A DNA stretch of 34,058 bases from an uncultured Arachnia sp. GTDB lineage: Bacteria; Actinomycetota; Actinomycetes; Propionibacteriales; Propionibacteriaceae. The first letter of the stretch is position 1; every line of letters begins with the position of its first letter. Location of the stretch: positions 1 to 34,058 of the forward strand of contig CAKUBE010000015.1 of assembly GCA_934636715.1 (NCBI GenBank), given 5' to 3'. Below the pieces are notes generated by a model. The model worked only from the letters and a program-made list of their open reading frames with translations, had not been told where the DNA came from and ran no database searches. This document shows positions 1 through 6,484 of the stretch, piece after piece. The position numbers and the translations under genes were made by a program.

Positions 1-39
1 ACGCGACGGCCTGCACACAGCCCTTCGACGAGCCCGACC

Positions 40-927
40 GTGCAATCCATGCCTCCATCAAAGCCGGAACTTGACACCCCTCCCCGGATGGCAAGCGCAC
101 GCATAGACCTGGGTTGCGTCAATGGGGACTACAGCGAGTTGCTCGACGGCTACGCTCCTGGCATGTCGCTCATGGTGCTCCTCACACCCTGGTACCGACG
201 CGGCCCGGCGCGAACTGGGAGCGAGGATCACCCCGGGTCGACCGCGGCGACGCGGATCCTCGACTACGACGCACCCGGAATCCGGCACCTGGTCAGAAGC
301 TCGCAACGACTCGCCGACGAGCCGGGCGAACTCGCGACGCTGGCCTCCGCGCACGCGATCATCCGGGACGAGGTGCGCCCCGTCTATGCGCTGAACGAGG
401 CGACACCCACCTCACGCACCCTCGCGCGCGGCTTCGGATCGTGCAGTCAGCGGCTCGCGATCCTGGAGAGTGTCGCCCGCGCCATTGGCGTGGGAACCCG
501 CGTTCGGGCGCTGCTCGTCGACCGCTCGTTCTGGTACCCGCGCTTCCCGCGCATCGGGGGCTTCCTTCCCGACCAGATCGTTCTCGCGTGGCCCGAGTTC
601 CTCGTGGATGATTGGCGCTCCTCCTCGGAGCTCTTCGGACCGATCGGATGCCGTGGCGGGCACCCTTTCACCAACACTGGCACCGAGACGCTCTTCGAGG
701 CCGCCGGGAGGTGCGCCGTCGACTGGGACGGCCGGGAGACGGGGGGCGCCTACGACCTGTCCCGTTTCGTCGTGGCGGACCATGGCTATTTCGGCAGCCG
801 GGACGAACTCTTCGCCTGCCTCGGACAGACACTCTGCGCCCCGGCGCGGGTCCTGGCCGATCCGGTGCTGAGGCGCTTCGCCGCGGGAACGTCTCCAGAG
901 GATGGCGTCGTGAGCGCGCGGACCTGA
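40..927 (+). CDS. Transglutaminase-like protein, canonical His apparently missing
   Basis: A protein of about 295 residues whose middle resembles the papain-like transglutaminase core. GFGSCSQRLAILESVARAIG (residues 131-150) fits the helix carrying the nucleophilic Cys (C135), and VLAWPEF (181-187) fits the usual H-A-W-x-E strand. Leu182 sits where the catalytic His is expected. I infer either an inactive member or a subfamily with its His elsewhere; the substrate is unknown. The frame stays open to the left edge of the window, so the start is uncertain: GTG at 40, ATG at 49 or ATG at 88 are all possible, and the gene could begin outside. Its stop is followed at once by a fossil of another gene (928-993), which suggests a recombination point just after it. 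Confidence 0.6.
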   Translation: MQSMPPSKPELDTPPRMASARIDLGCVNGDYSELLDGYAPGMSLMVLLTPWYRRGPARTGSEDHPGSTAATRILDYDAPGIRHLVRSSQRLADEPGELATLASAHAIIRDEVRPVYALNEATPTSRTLARGFGSCSQRLAILESVARAIGVGTRVRALLVDRSFWYPRFPRIGGFLPDQIVLAWPEFLVDDWRSSSELFGPIGCRGGHPFTNTGTETLFEAAGRCAVDWDGRETGGAYDLSRFVVADHGYFGSRDELFACLGQTLCAPARVLADPVLRRFAAGTSPEDGVVSART

Positions 928-993
928 GGCATCTTGATCGGACTCGCCGAGGAGTTGGGCACCGATCGGATCGCCACGCTCGACCGACGGCAT
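928..993 (+). pseudogene. Fossil of a PIN-domain (VapC-type) toxin C-terminus
   Basis: Read in frame from 928, the DNA encodes GILIGLAEELGTDRIATLDR followed by RH. This is very close to the C-terminal signature of actinobacterial VapC toxins (A-E-R-L-G-T-x-x-I-A-T-x-D-R-R-H-F), including the last acidic residue of the PIN active site. A stop codon (925-927, end of the preceding gene) lies in the same frame directly upstream. The match fades after the His at 991-993. Only the last 22 or so codons remain, with no N-terminus and no antitoxin, so I read it as a decayed remnant. A chance match is possible because the stretch is short. Confidence 0.45.
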
Positions 994-1012
994 CGCAACG
1001 GACCGAACAAGG

Positions 1013-1018
1013 CACAGT
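1013..1018 (+). promoter_or_regulatory. Leaderless -10 (CACAGT) of arfB
   Basis: CACAGT lies 6 bases before the ATG at 1025. It is one of five CACANT hexamers in the window placed 6-7 bases before a start codon. Confidence 0.4.
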
Positions 1019-1024
1019 TAGGGC

Positions 1025-1465
1025 ATGGACGATCTGCACATACGCCCGGTCCGCGGCGCCCCGAACGGTATGACGATCCCCGCCGCGGAACTGACCGAGC
1101 GGTTCTCCCACTCATCCGGCCCCGGCGGCCAGGGAGTGAACACCTCGGACTCGCGCGTCCAGTTGAGTCTCAACATCGCGACCACGACATCGCTCGACGA
1201 CGCGCAGCGGACCCGCGCGCTCGAGCACCTCAGCTCGAGGCTCTCCGACGGCGTCCTCACCATCACGGCGTCGGCTCACCGCTCGCAACGCCAGAACCGA
1301 GCCCTCGCCCGCGAACGACTGGCCGCCATCATCCGAGAAGCAGTCACCCCACCCGCCTCCAGGAGGCGAACGACGCCGACGCGGGCCTCGAAACTCCGTC
1401 GGCTGGAGGCCAAGAAGCGTCGCTCCGACCTCAAACACGAGCGGCGCAGACCCCCGGCGGACTGA
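1025..1465 (+). CDS. arfB: Alternative ribosome-rescue factor ArfB (peptidyl-tRNA hydrolase)
   Basis: A protein of 146 residues, the usual length for ArfB/YaeJ. The release-factor-type GGQ motif is present as SGPGGQGVN (residues 31-39, GGQ at 34-36). In this family GGQ enters the peptidyl-transferase centre and hydrolyses peptidyl-tRNA on stalled ribosomes. The C-terminus (about residues 100-146) is very rich in Arg and Lys (RRRTTPTRASKLRRLEAKKR), matching the basic tail that enters the empty mRNA channel. There is no tRNA-recognition domain as in RF1/RF2. The ATG at 1025 fits a leaderless start because a -10-like CACAGT ends 6 bases upstream. A hairpin begins on the base after the stop codon. 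Confidence 0.9.
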   Translation: MDDLHIRPVRGAPNGMTIPAAELTERFSHSSGPGGQGVNTSDSRVQLSLNIATTTSLDDAQRTRALEHLSSRLSDGVLTITASAHRSQRQNRALARERLAAIIREAVTPPASRRRTTPTRASKLRRLEAKKRRSDLKHERRRPPAD

Positions 1466-1487
1466 CCGGGAAGCTGTGGCTTCCTGG
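1466..1487 (+). terminator. Hairpin directly after arfB
   Basis: CCGGGAAGC pairs with GCTTCCTGG (one G-T wobble) around a TGTG loop, starting one base after the arfB stop. There is no T-run, so if it terminates it is of the U-less type common in actinobacteria. Confidence 0.45.
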
Positions 1488-1540
1488 GGGATTGCGGCTG
1501 CTAACGTCGGCTCTCGAGCTACGACGACGACAACGCGGTC

Positions 1541-1566
1541 GCGTGTATCCCTATACGGACACACGC
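1541..1566. promoter_or_regulatory. Inverted repeat upstream of the deoxyribosyltransferase-like gene
   Basis: GCGTGT (1541-1546) and ACACGC (1561-1566) form an inverted repeat. A smaller one, GTAT-CCCT-ATAC (1545-1556), lies across it. It lies 70 bases upstream of the next start codon and could be an operator or a leader hairpin. Nothing else is evident in 1488-1636 apart from the ribosome binding site at its end. Confidence 0.25.
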
Positions 1567-1636
1567 AACCGCACTCTCCTCCGGTCGGCCCATGAACCGA
1601 CGTACCCAGCCGTACTAGCTTCAAGGGGAGGCAAAC

Positions 1637-2032
1637 ATGCCTGCAGAGCCCGCCTCGCTCGCCATTCAGTGGGACGTACCCGCAGCATTGTGCGAGCCGA
1701 TCAACGACCGACCGCAGGTCGTCTGCGTCTGCGGGTCGACCCGGTTCCGCGACGAGATGGCCGACGCGAACCGCAGGCTCACCCTCGCGGGCGCCATCGT
1801 CCTGGCACCCGCCGTCTTCCAGCACAGCGGCGACACGATCACCGAGACCCAGAAGGACCGGCTCGACGAGCTCCACCTCAGGAAGATCGACCTTGCGGAC
1901 GCTGTGTTCGTCGTCGACCCCGGGGGCTACGTCGGAGACTCGACCACCCGAGAGATCGAGTACGCACGGTCTACCGGCAAGCCCGTCTTCAGGCTTTCCT
2001 CCCTCAGAGACCACCAAGCCGGACAGCGGTAG
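1637..2032 (+). CDS. Small nucleoside 2-deoxyribosyltransferase-like protein
   Basis: A protein of 131 residues with a Rossmann-like layout of the nucleoside deoxyribosyltransferase/DUF4406 group. VVCVCGSTRF (residues 28-37) looks like the first strand and glycine-rich turn. KIDLADAVFVVDPGG (83-97) is the strand that in the family precedes the active site. DSTTREIEYA (101-110) aligns with the D-S-x-x-x-E-x-G-Y-A segment, making E106 the likely nucleophile. These enzymes exchange or hydrolyse the base of (deoxy)nucleosides, and many relatives are phage-borne or of unknown substrate. The start is well supported by AAGGGGAGG at 1623-1631, six bases before the ATG. It is a single gene, convergent with the next. 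Confidence 0.6.
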   Translation: MPAEPASLAIQWDVPAALCEPINDRPQVVCVCGSTRFRDEMADANRRLTLAGAIVLAPAVFQHSGDTITETQKDRLDELHLRKIDLADAVFVVDPGGYVGDSTTREIEYARSTGKPVFRLSSLRDHQAGQR

Positions 2033-2057
2033 AAGCCAGAAGCAGCTGACAGCAGTC

Positions 2058-2888
2058 CTATTGCAGGCCCAGGTCTGCGGCGAGCTGAACGAACCAGCGA
2101 CGCTGGTAGGCGGGTAGACCGCTTCTCAGGGCGGACTCGGTGCTCCTAACGACGAAGTCCTCGCTCCACACCCCGGCCTTCACGAGCCCGGGCACCACAA
2201 CGGTTCGGAGTGGATCGTCGCCCGCGCTTTGGTCGGTCTGCATCAACGACGCGCCCTTGATGCCCTGGGTGGTGAAGAGACGAGCGAAGAGCTCGTCGGT
2301 GACCTTCGGCCTCGCACGCAGCCACCGCAGCAGCGGCTTCCCCGGCGCGGCCGCCCAACCACTGATCAGCATCAAGACGGCACCATCATGGTGTGGCGCG
2401 GGGACCAGACCTGCTTCGATCCACTCGTACATCACAGCCCGCCCACGGTTGCGGTCCCAGTTCTTGGGGTTCGCTGCGAAGTCCGCCGACCACTGCTCGA
2501 CGAACACGGCGAGGTCGTCGGGAAACAGCGCCGGGTACACCCGCTGCGCAAACGAACGGTCTTCAGGGATCGGCCAGACCTTCGCGGCCTGAGCGGGCGT
2601 CTTCGCACCCAGCAGGAGGGTCGTCGCCGCATCCCAGTGCTCTCCACGCAGCCGCCCTGCCCACGCGTCGACAAACTGCTCGTGTCCCCCGGGATAGTCC
2701 TCGCGCAGATCGCGGAGCCAGGACGTCACCGTCGAGCCCGAACTCGCGCTCAGGATGGCCTTGGCTTGGCCAACCAACGGCTTGCATACCGCGCGCCGCT
2801 CGCTCTGCTCGACGGAAGCGAGTCGCGCGGCAAGGTCATCCGCCCTACCGGCTACGAGGAGTTCTCTGATCGAGTCGACGGTGACCAC
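2058..2888 (-). CDS. Short DUF6493-like protein
   Basis: A protein of about 276 residues, rich in helices and Trp, with no signal peptide or membrane segment. Phrases such as YPALFPDDLAVFVEQW, the repeated short helices, and a C-terminus reading LRSGLPAYQRRWFVQLAADL resemble the N-terminal third of DUF6493 proteins of actinobacteria, which from memory are several hundred residues longer. If so, this copy is truncated or is a short subfamily; no continuation is seen beyond the stop in the 25 bases before the convergent neighbour. The function of the family is unknown. GTG codons at 2891 and 2888 are both possible. I prefer 2888 because a TACCTT -10 ends 6 bases upstream. Confidence 0.5.
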   Translation of the reverse strand: MVTVDSIRELLVAGRADDLAARLASVEQSERRAVCKPLVGQAKAILSASSGSTVTSWLRDLREDYPGGHEQFVDAWAGRLRGEHWDAATTLLLGAKTPAQAAKVWPIPEDRSFAQRVYPALFPDDLAVFVEQWSADFAANPKNWDRNRGRAVMYEWIEAGLVPAPHHDGAVLMLISGWAAAPGKPLLRWLRARPKVTDELFARLFTTQGIKGASLMQTDQSAGDDPLRTVVVPGLVKAGVWSEDFVVRSTESALRSGLPAYQRRWFVQLAADLGLQ

Positions 2889-2894
2889 CACCCA

Positions 2895-2900
2895 AAGGTA
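2895..2900 (-). promoter_or_regulatory. Leaderless -10 (TACCTT) of the DUF6493-like gene
   Basis: Read on the minus strand, TACCTT is followed after 6 bases by the GTG at 2888. Confidence 0.4.
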
Positions 2901-2936
2901 CCGACCAGGTCAGCGCAGCGCGAGGGTCTCCACAGG

Positions 2937-2965
2937 CTGACCGGTGACCTCCGCCTCGGTAGGCT
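2937..2965 (+). promoter_or_regulatory. Promoter of the kinase-fold gene, leaderless
   Basis: CTGACC (2937-2942), a 17-base spacer and TAGGCT (2960-2965) form a good -35/-10 pair. The ATG follows 7 bases after the -10, so the transcript should begin at or next to the start codon. Confidence 0.65.
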
Positions 2966-2972
2966 CACGCGC

Positions 2973-3674
2973 ATGACCCTCTCCGACGCGGCCGCGCTTC
3001 TGGACACGCTCGGAGCCGAGGCCACGCACGCCGACGCCGAGCAACTCCTCCTGAACGCAGGCTGGGCACCGTGCGGCGCCGGCGACTGGGCCTTCGCGCT
3101 CGCCGCGCCCGAGGGCGATGTCGTTGCCCGGATCAGCCCGTTCGACCCGGTCGGGCCGTACACCGCACGGCTCTACCACGAGGCGGCCGCGACCGGGCGC
3201 GTCCCGCGACTGCTCGCCCATCGTCGGCTCGCAGGCGGCGGCGACCTCCAGGTGATGGAACTGCTGCAAGCCGCGCCTGAGTCCGATGCCGTTGAGTTCC
3301 TCGCGCGCCTCGCGGTCGATCCGCACCTCGCCGAGTTGGCCGCAGCCGTCGCCCGAGTGCACGCCGACGCCCGACGCGACCTCCCCTGGTGCGGCCCGCT
3401 GGACAGCAACCCGTCGAACGTCATGCGCACCCTCGCCGGACGATTGGTCCTCACCGACCCGTACTACGCCGACGGCCCAAACCTGTATGCGGCGGCCGAG
3501 GACGACCCGGACCACGTCGTCGCGCTGATCCCCGAGTCGGAGCGTCGCTTCATGGCGGAGATCCCACTGACCGAGTCCGGCCCCTGGACGGCGGAGGATC
3601 GCGAAGCGTTGCGTGAGAAGCTACGATGCGCCGACGAGGCGGCTCGTTGTCGTGGCTGGAAACGTTCGATCTGA
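2973..3674 (+). CDS. Protein-kinase-fold phosphotransferase-like protein
   Basis: A protein of 233 residues that looks like a compact member of the aminoglycoside-phosphotransferase/kinase-like fold. LDSNPSNVM (residues 143-151) fits the catalytic loop (D144 as base, N149 as metal ligand), and LTDPYY (160-165) fits the DFG position with D162. E70 in LYHEAAATGRVPRLL could be the C-helix Glu. In VVARISPF the expected ATP-anchoring Lys is Arg (R53), and the glycine-rich loop is not obvious, so activity is uncertain. The substrate is unknown. The ATG at 2973 is chosen because a good leaderless promoter ends 7 bases upstream. It is a single gene, convergent with ychF. Confidence 0.6.
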   Translation: MTLSDAAALLDTLGAEATHADAEQLLLNAGWAPCGAGDWAFALAAPEGDVVARISPFDPVGPYTARLYHEAAATGRVPRLLAHRRLAGGGDLQVMELLQAAPESDAVEFLARLAVDPHLAELAAAVARVHADARRDLPWCGPLDSNPSNVMRTLAGRLVLTDPYYADGPNLYAAAEDDPDHVVALIPESERRFMAEIPLTESGPWTAEDREALREKLRCADEAARCRGWKRSI

Positions 3675-3701
3675 ACTGCCGCCCCGGCCAGCGTGAACGT
3701 G

Positions 3702-3721
3702 AAAGTCAACTATTTGACTTT
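3702..3721. terminator. Perfect inverted repeat between convergent genes
   Basis: AAAGTCAA and TTGACTTT are perfect 8-base arms around CTAT. GCGT (3691-3694) and ACGC (3723-3726) could extend the stem. Each strand ends the stem in a short T-run, so it could serve both the kinase-fold gene and ychF. A protein operator is the alternative. The rest of 3675-3810 shows nothing I recognise. Confidence 0.45.
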
Positions 3722-3810
3722 GACGCACACAATCCCAGAACAACCGCGGCCTCGTTCCTGTCAACGCAGACCAGTTGTCCTGTCAGACTGATCACGCTCA
3801 CTCGGAACCT

Positions 3811-4884
3811 CTAGACGTTGAACCGGAACTCCACGACGTCACCGTCCTGCATGACGTAGTCCTTGCCCTCCAGGCGGACCTTACCCGCTGCTTTCGCGGC
3901 GGCCTCGGAGCCCGCGGCGATCAGGTCGTCGAAGCTGATCACCTGGGCCTTGATGAAGCCCTTCTGGAAGTCGGTGTGGATCACGCCGGCGGCCTCGGGG
4001 GCCGTCGCGCCCTTCTTGATCGTCCAGCCGCGGGCCTCCTTCGGGCCGGCGGTCAGGTAGCTCTGCAGACCTAGGGTGTCGTAGCCGACCCGGGCGAGTA
4101 CGTCCAGGCCGGGCTCCTCGACGCCCATCTCGGCGAGGAACTCGCGCGCCTCGTCCTCCTCCATCTCGACCAGCTCGGACTCGAACTTCGCGTCGAGGAA
4201 GATGGCCTCGCTGGGCGCGACGATATCCCGCATCCGGGCCTTCAGATCCTCATCATTCAGCTCGTCCTGGTCGCAGTTGAAGACGTACAGGTACGGCTTG
4301 GCGGTCAGCAGGTGCAGCTCGTACAGCGCGTCGAGGTCGAGGCCGGCGGCGCGCACGCCCTTCCCGGACTCCAGCGCCTCCTTGGCCTCCCTGAACGCCG
4401 CCGCCTTCGGCTGCGACTCCTTCTTGATCCGCGCCTCCTTCTCGATGCGCGGCAGCGCCTTCTCGACGGTGGCCAAGTCGGCCAGGATCAACTCGGTGGT
4501 GATGGTGTCGATGTCGGAGGCCGGGTCGACCTTGCCGTCGACGTGCGTCACGTCCTCGTCGTCGAACACGCGCGTGACCTGGCAGATCGCGTCCGCCTCG
4601 CGGATGTTGGCGAGGAACGCGTTGCCCATGCCCTCGCCCTGCGACGCACCCTTCACGATGCCGGCGATGTCGACGAAGCTCACCGTCGCGGGGACGATGC
4701 GCTCCGACGTGAACACCTTCGCCAACTCGGGCAGTCGCGCATCCGGGACGCCGACGACGCCGACGTTCGGCTCGATCGTCGCGAACGGGTAGTTGGCCGC
4801 GAGAACGTCGTTGCGGGTCAGCGCGTTGAACAGAGTCGACTTGCCGGCGTTGGGAAGGCCGACGATTCCAATGGTGAGTGCCAC
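3811..4884 (-). CDS. ychF: Ribosome-binding ATPase YchF (OLA1 family)
   Basis: A protein of 357 residues, the family's normal length. It shows the P-loop GLPNAGKST (9-17), the G3 motif DIAG (72-75), H114 in the flexible loop that YchF proteins use for hydrolysis, a helical coiled-coil insert (about 135-175) and a C-terminal TGS domain (about 275-357, ending DGDVVEFRFNV). YchF binds ribosomes and modulates stress responses. Family members replace the GTP-specific NKxD with NxxE and prefer ATP; here the motif reads NCDQ (203-206), with Gln in the Glu position. The start is GTG at 4884: it puts the P-loop strand at the N-terminus, and a TAGGCT -10 lies 8 bases upstream. An upstream extension would run into repeat DNA. 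Confidence 0.93.
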   Translation of the reverse strand: MALTIGIVGLPNAGKSTLFNALTRNDVLAANYPFATIEPNVGVVGVPDARLPELAKVFTSERIVPATVSFVDIAGIVKGASQGEGMGNAFLANIREADAICQVTRVFDDEDVTHVDGKVDPASDIDTITTELILADLATVEKALPRIEKEARIKKESQPKAAAFREAKEALESGKGVRAAGLDLDALYELHLLTAKPYLYVFNCDQDELNDEDLKARMRDIVAPSEAIFLDAKFESELVEMEEDEAREFLAEMGVEEPGLDVLARVGYDTLGLQSYLTAGPKEARGWTIKKGATAPEAAGVIHTDFQKGFIKAQVISFDDLIAAGSEAAAKAAGKVRLEGKDYVMQDGDVVEFRFNV

Positions 4885-4892
4885 GAGGGGTG

Positions 4893-4898
4893 AGCCTA
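4893..4898 (-). promoter_or_regulatory. Leaderless -10 (TAGGCT) of ychF
   Basis: Minus-strand TAGGCT lies 8 bases before the GTG at 4884. No convincing -35 at 16-18 bases. Confidence 0.45.
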
Positions 4899-4953
4899 CC
4901 TTTTCGCCGGTCAAGGCTCGAACCGGCGAGGGTCCATGAACCGGATGCCAGCC

Positions 4954-5009
4954 CATTGGTTTCGACACGACGGCTCGCTGCGCTCGCGCGTCGGCTCAAC
5001 CAGCGGTCA
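4954..5009. repeat. 56-bp dispersed repeat, copy A
   Basis: Identical over 56 bases to copy B at 5067-5122. It opens with CATTGGTTTCGACACGACGG, has a GCTCGC-TGC-GCTCGC core, and closes with GGCTCAACCAGCGGTCA. Short inverted segments (CGACG/CGTCG) flank the core, so the unit can fold. It resembles the REP-like GGTTTCGACA...TCAACCAGCGG elements common in intergenic DNA of high-GC actinobacteria. Confidence 0.85.
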
Positions 5010-5066
5010 AGCCGGCTCAACCAGCAGCAGCGCCACCCATGCGGCGATGCGCGCCGAGTGCGGGTT

Positions 5067-5122
5067 CATTGGTTTCGACACGACGGCTCGCTGCGCTCGC
5101 GCGTCGGCTCAACCAGCGGTCA
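5067..5122. repeat. 56-bp dispersed repeat, copy B
   Basis: An exact copy of 4954-5009 in the same orientation, 113 bases downstream. The sequence between the copies is not itself repeated. A diverged third copy lies at 20784-20841. Confidence 0.85.
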
Positions 5123-5128
5123 GGCCGG

Positions 5129-5222
5129 CCAGCGGTCCGGTCAGGCCAGGTCAACCAGCGGTCGGGTGTCTTTCGCACAGGGGTCAGGCTCCACCAGCGG
5201 TCTGCCAGCTCCACCAGCGGTC
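5129..5222. repeat. Cluster of repeat tails (CCAGCGGTC)
   Basis: CCAGCGGTC, the 3' end of the 56-bp element, recurs at 5129-5137, 5155-5163, 5194-5202 and 5214-5222, besides the copies ending units A and B. Most are preceded by TCAA or TCCA, but none has the TTGGTTTCGACA head. Spacing is irregular (26, 39 and 20 bases). Confidence 0.7.
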
Positions 5223-5303
5223 GGGCGTCGGCGCGCCCAGTGGGGTGCGTCACCGCGCAGGCGCCCGAGACGAGCAGCACGTCAGTCCGCATTTTGAGCA
5301 AGT

Positions 5304-5340
5304 TTGCGTTTCAATAATTAGGACGGTTAGGCTCGGCTAA
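5304..5340 (+). promoter_or_regulatory. Iron-regulated promoter of the siderophore transporter (DtxR/IdeR-like box)
   Basis: TTGCGT (5304-5309), an 18-base spacer and TAGGCT (5328-5333). The -10 lies inside TTAGGCTCGGCTAA (5327-5340), which matches 11 of 14 positions of the right part of the DtxR/IdeR consensus TTAGGTTAGGCTAACCTAA (13 of 19 over 5322-5340). A repressor bound there would cover the -10. The leader to the start codon is about 115 bases and holds a possible GTCGAGC/GCTCgTCGAC hairpin near its 5' end. Confidence 0.65.
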
Positions 5341-5456
5341 GTCGAGCGCCGATCGCGACGGAAGCTCGTCGACTTGCACGAAGTACACGCCCCGCACTCC
5401 GCTCGGCGCGCTACACGCGTTGTCGGGACGGGGCACCCGCACAGAAGAGAAACCCC

Positions 5457-6482
5457 ATGCATATCAAGAGGACCCTGGCTCCGGCCGCCCTCGCCCTCAG
5501 CGCCGCCCTCGCCCTCGCCGGCTGCGGCTCCCAGTCCCCCGCACCCGGAGGCACCCAGTCCCCCGCGGCGCCGGGCCAGACGTCCAGCAGCCCCGCGGCG
5601 CCGGCGGCGTCGACCGTTACCGTCGAGGACAACAACGGTCCCCAGACCATCACGGTTCCGCCGACCTCCGTCGTCGCCACCGACAACCGCACGTTCCAGA
5701 CCCTCGACGAGTGGGGCATCGAGCTGAAGGCCGCCGCCCGCGCCCTCATGCCGGACACCGTCTCCTACGCGGCCAACGAGTCCATCGTCGACCTGGGCAA
5801 CCACGGCGAGCCCGATCTCGAGGCCGTCGTCGCCGTCCAGCCCGACCTCATCGTCAACGGGCAGCGCTTCGCCCAGTTCCACGACCAGTTCACCCAGCTG
5901 GTTCCGGAAGCCGTCGTGCTGGAGCTCGATCCCCGCGAGGGCCAGCCCCTCGACCAGGAGCTGAAGCGCCAGACCACCGCACTCGGTGAGATCTTCGGCA
6001 AGCAGGCAGAGGCCCAGAAGCTGAACGACGACCTCGACGCCGCCATCGCGCGCGCCAAGGCCGCCTACGACCCGGCCGCCAAGGTGATGGCCGTCAACAC
6101 CTCCGGCGGCAACATCGGCTACCTCGCCCCCGGCGTCGGCCGCACGCTCGGCCCGGTCTTCGACCTGCTCGGCCTCACCCCGGCCCTCGAGGTGGAAGGC
6201 ACCGACGACCACCAGGGCGACGACATCTCCGTCGAGGCGATCGCCGACTCCAACCCCGACTGGATCCTCGTGATGGATCGCGACGCGGGCGTTGCCGCCG
6301 ACGATCCGAACTTCCAGCCGGCCGCCGATCTCCTGGCGAACTCGCAGGCTCTCGCCAACGTGACGGCGGTGAAGGAGGGCAACATCGTGATCATGCCCCC
6401 GGACACCTACCTGAACGAGGGCATCCAGACCTACACCACGTTCCTCAACCAGTTCGCCGACGCCCTCGAGGCCAAGAGCTGA
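5457..6482 (+). CDS. Siderophore/iron ABC transporter, substrate-binding lipoprotein
   Basis: A protein of 341 residues with a lipoprotein signal peptide (MHIKRTLAPAALALSAALAL, then AG-C23). A low-complexity Pro/Ser/Ala/Gly linker (about 24-50) follows, then a two-lobe TroA/FecB-type fold of the FatB/CeuE/YclQ branch. AVQPDLIVNGQRF (about 124-136) and DSNPDWILVMDRD are the typical lobe strands. It should capture ferric siderophore at the outer face of the membrane and pass it to the two permeases that follow. The start ATG at 5457 is preceded by a weak AGAAGAG ribosome site and places the signal peptide correctly. It is the first gene of a four-gene operon behind an iron-box promoter. The siderophore itself cannot be named; the closest class, petrobactin/catecholate-type, is an inference. 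Confidence 0.85.
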   Translation: MHIKRTLAPAALALSAALALAGCGSQSPAPGGTQSPAAPGQTSSSPAAPAASTVTVEDNNGPQTITVPPTSVVATDNRTFQTLDEWGIELKAAARALMPDTVSYAANESIVDLGNHGEPDLEAVVAVQPDLIVNGQRFAQFHDQFTQLVPEAVVLELDPREGQPLDQELKRQTTALGEIFGKQAEAQKLNDDLDAAIARAKAAYDPAAKVMAVNTSGGNIGYLAPGVGRTLGPVFDLLGLTPALEVEGTDDHQGDDISVEAIADSNPDWILVMDRDAGVAADDPNFQPAADLLANSQALANVTAVKEGNIVIMPPDTYLNEGIQTYTTFLNQFADALEAKS

Positions 6483-6484
6483 CG

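Larger units (their letters stand above)
4899..5303. other. Gene-free, repeat-filled intergenic region
   Basis: No credible gene lies between the ychF promoter and the iron-transporter promoter. The open frames here read through the repeat units (the same LSRRASAASRRVETN string recurs) and have no family resemblance or ribosome binding site. The region holds two full 56-bp repeats, then a run of repeat tails. The last 20 bases turn abruptly AT-rich ahead of the promoter. Confidence 0.6.

Noticed and set aside
934..2049. 371-codon plus-strand frame running through arfB and the deoxyribosyltransferase-like gene
   Set aside because: Only its first 20 codons look like protein (the VapC fossil); the rest is out-of-frame shadow of arfB and the next gene.
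5000..5222. CRISPR-like array of short repeats
   Set aside because: The shared unit is only about 9 bases, spacing is irregular, spacers contain further repeat fragments, and no cas gene is near.
4878..5340. Open frames of 90-140 codons in the ychF-iron transporter gap
   Set aside because: They read through the 56-bp repeats and tails; the same peptide string recurs with each repeat and no start signal is present.
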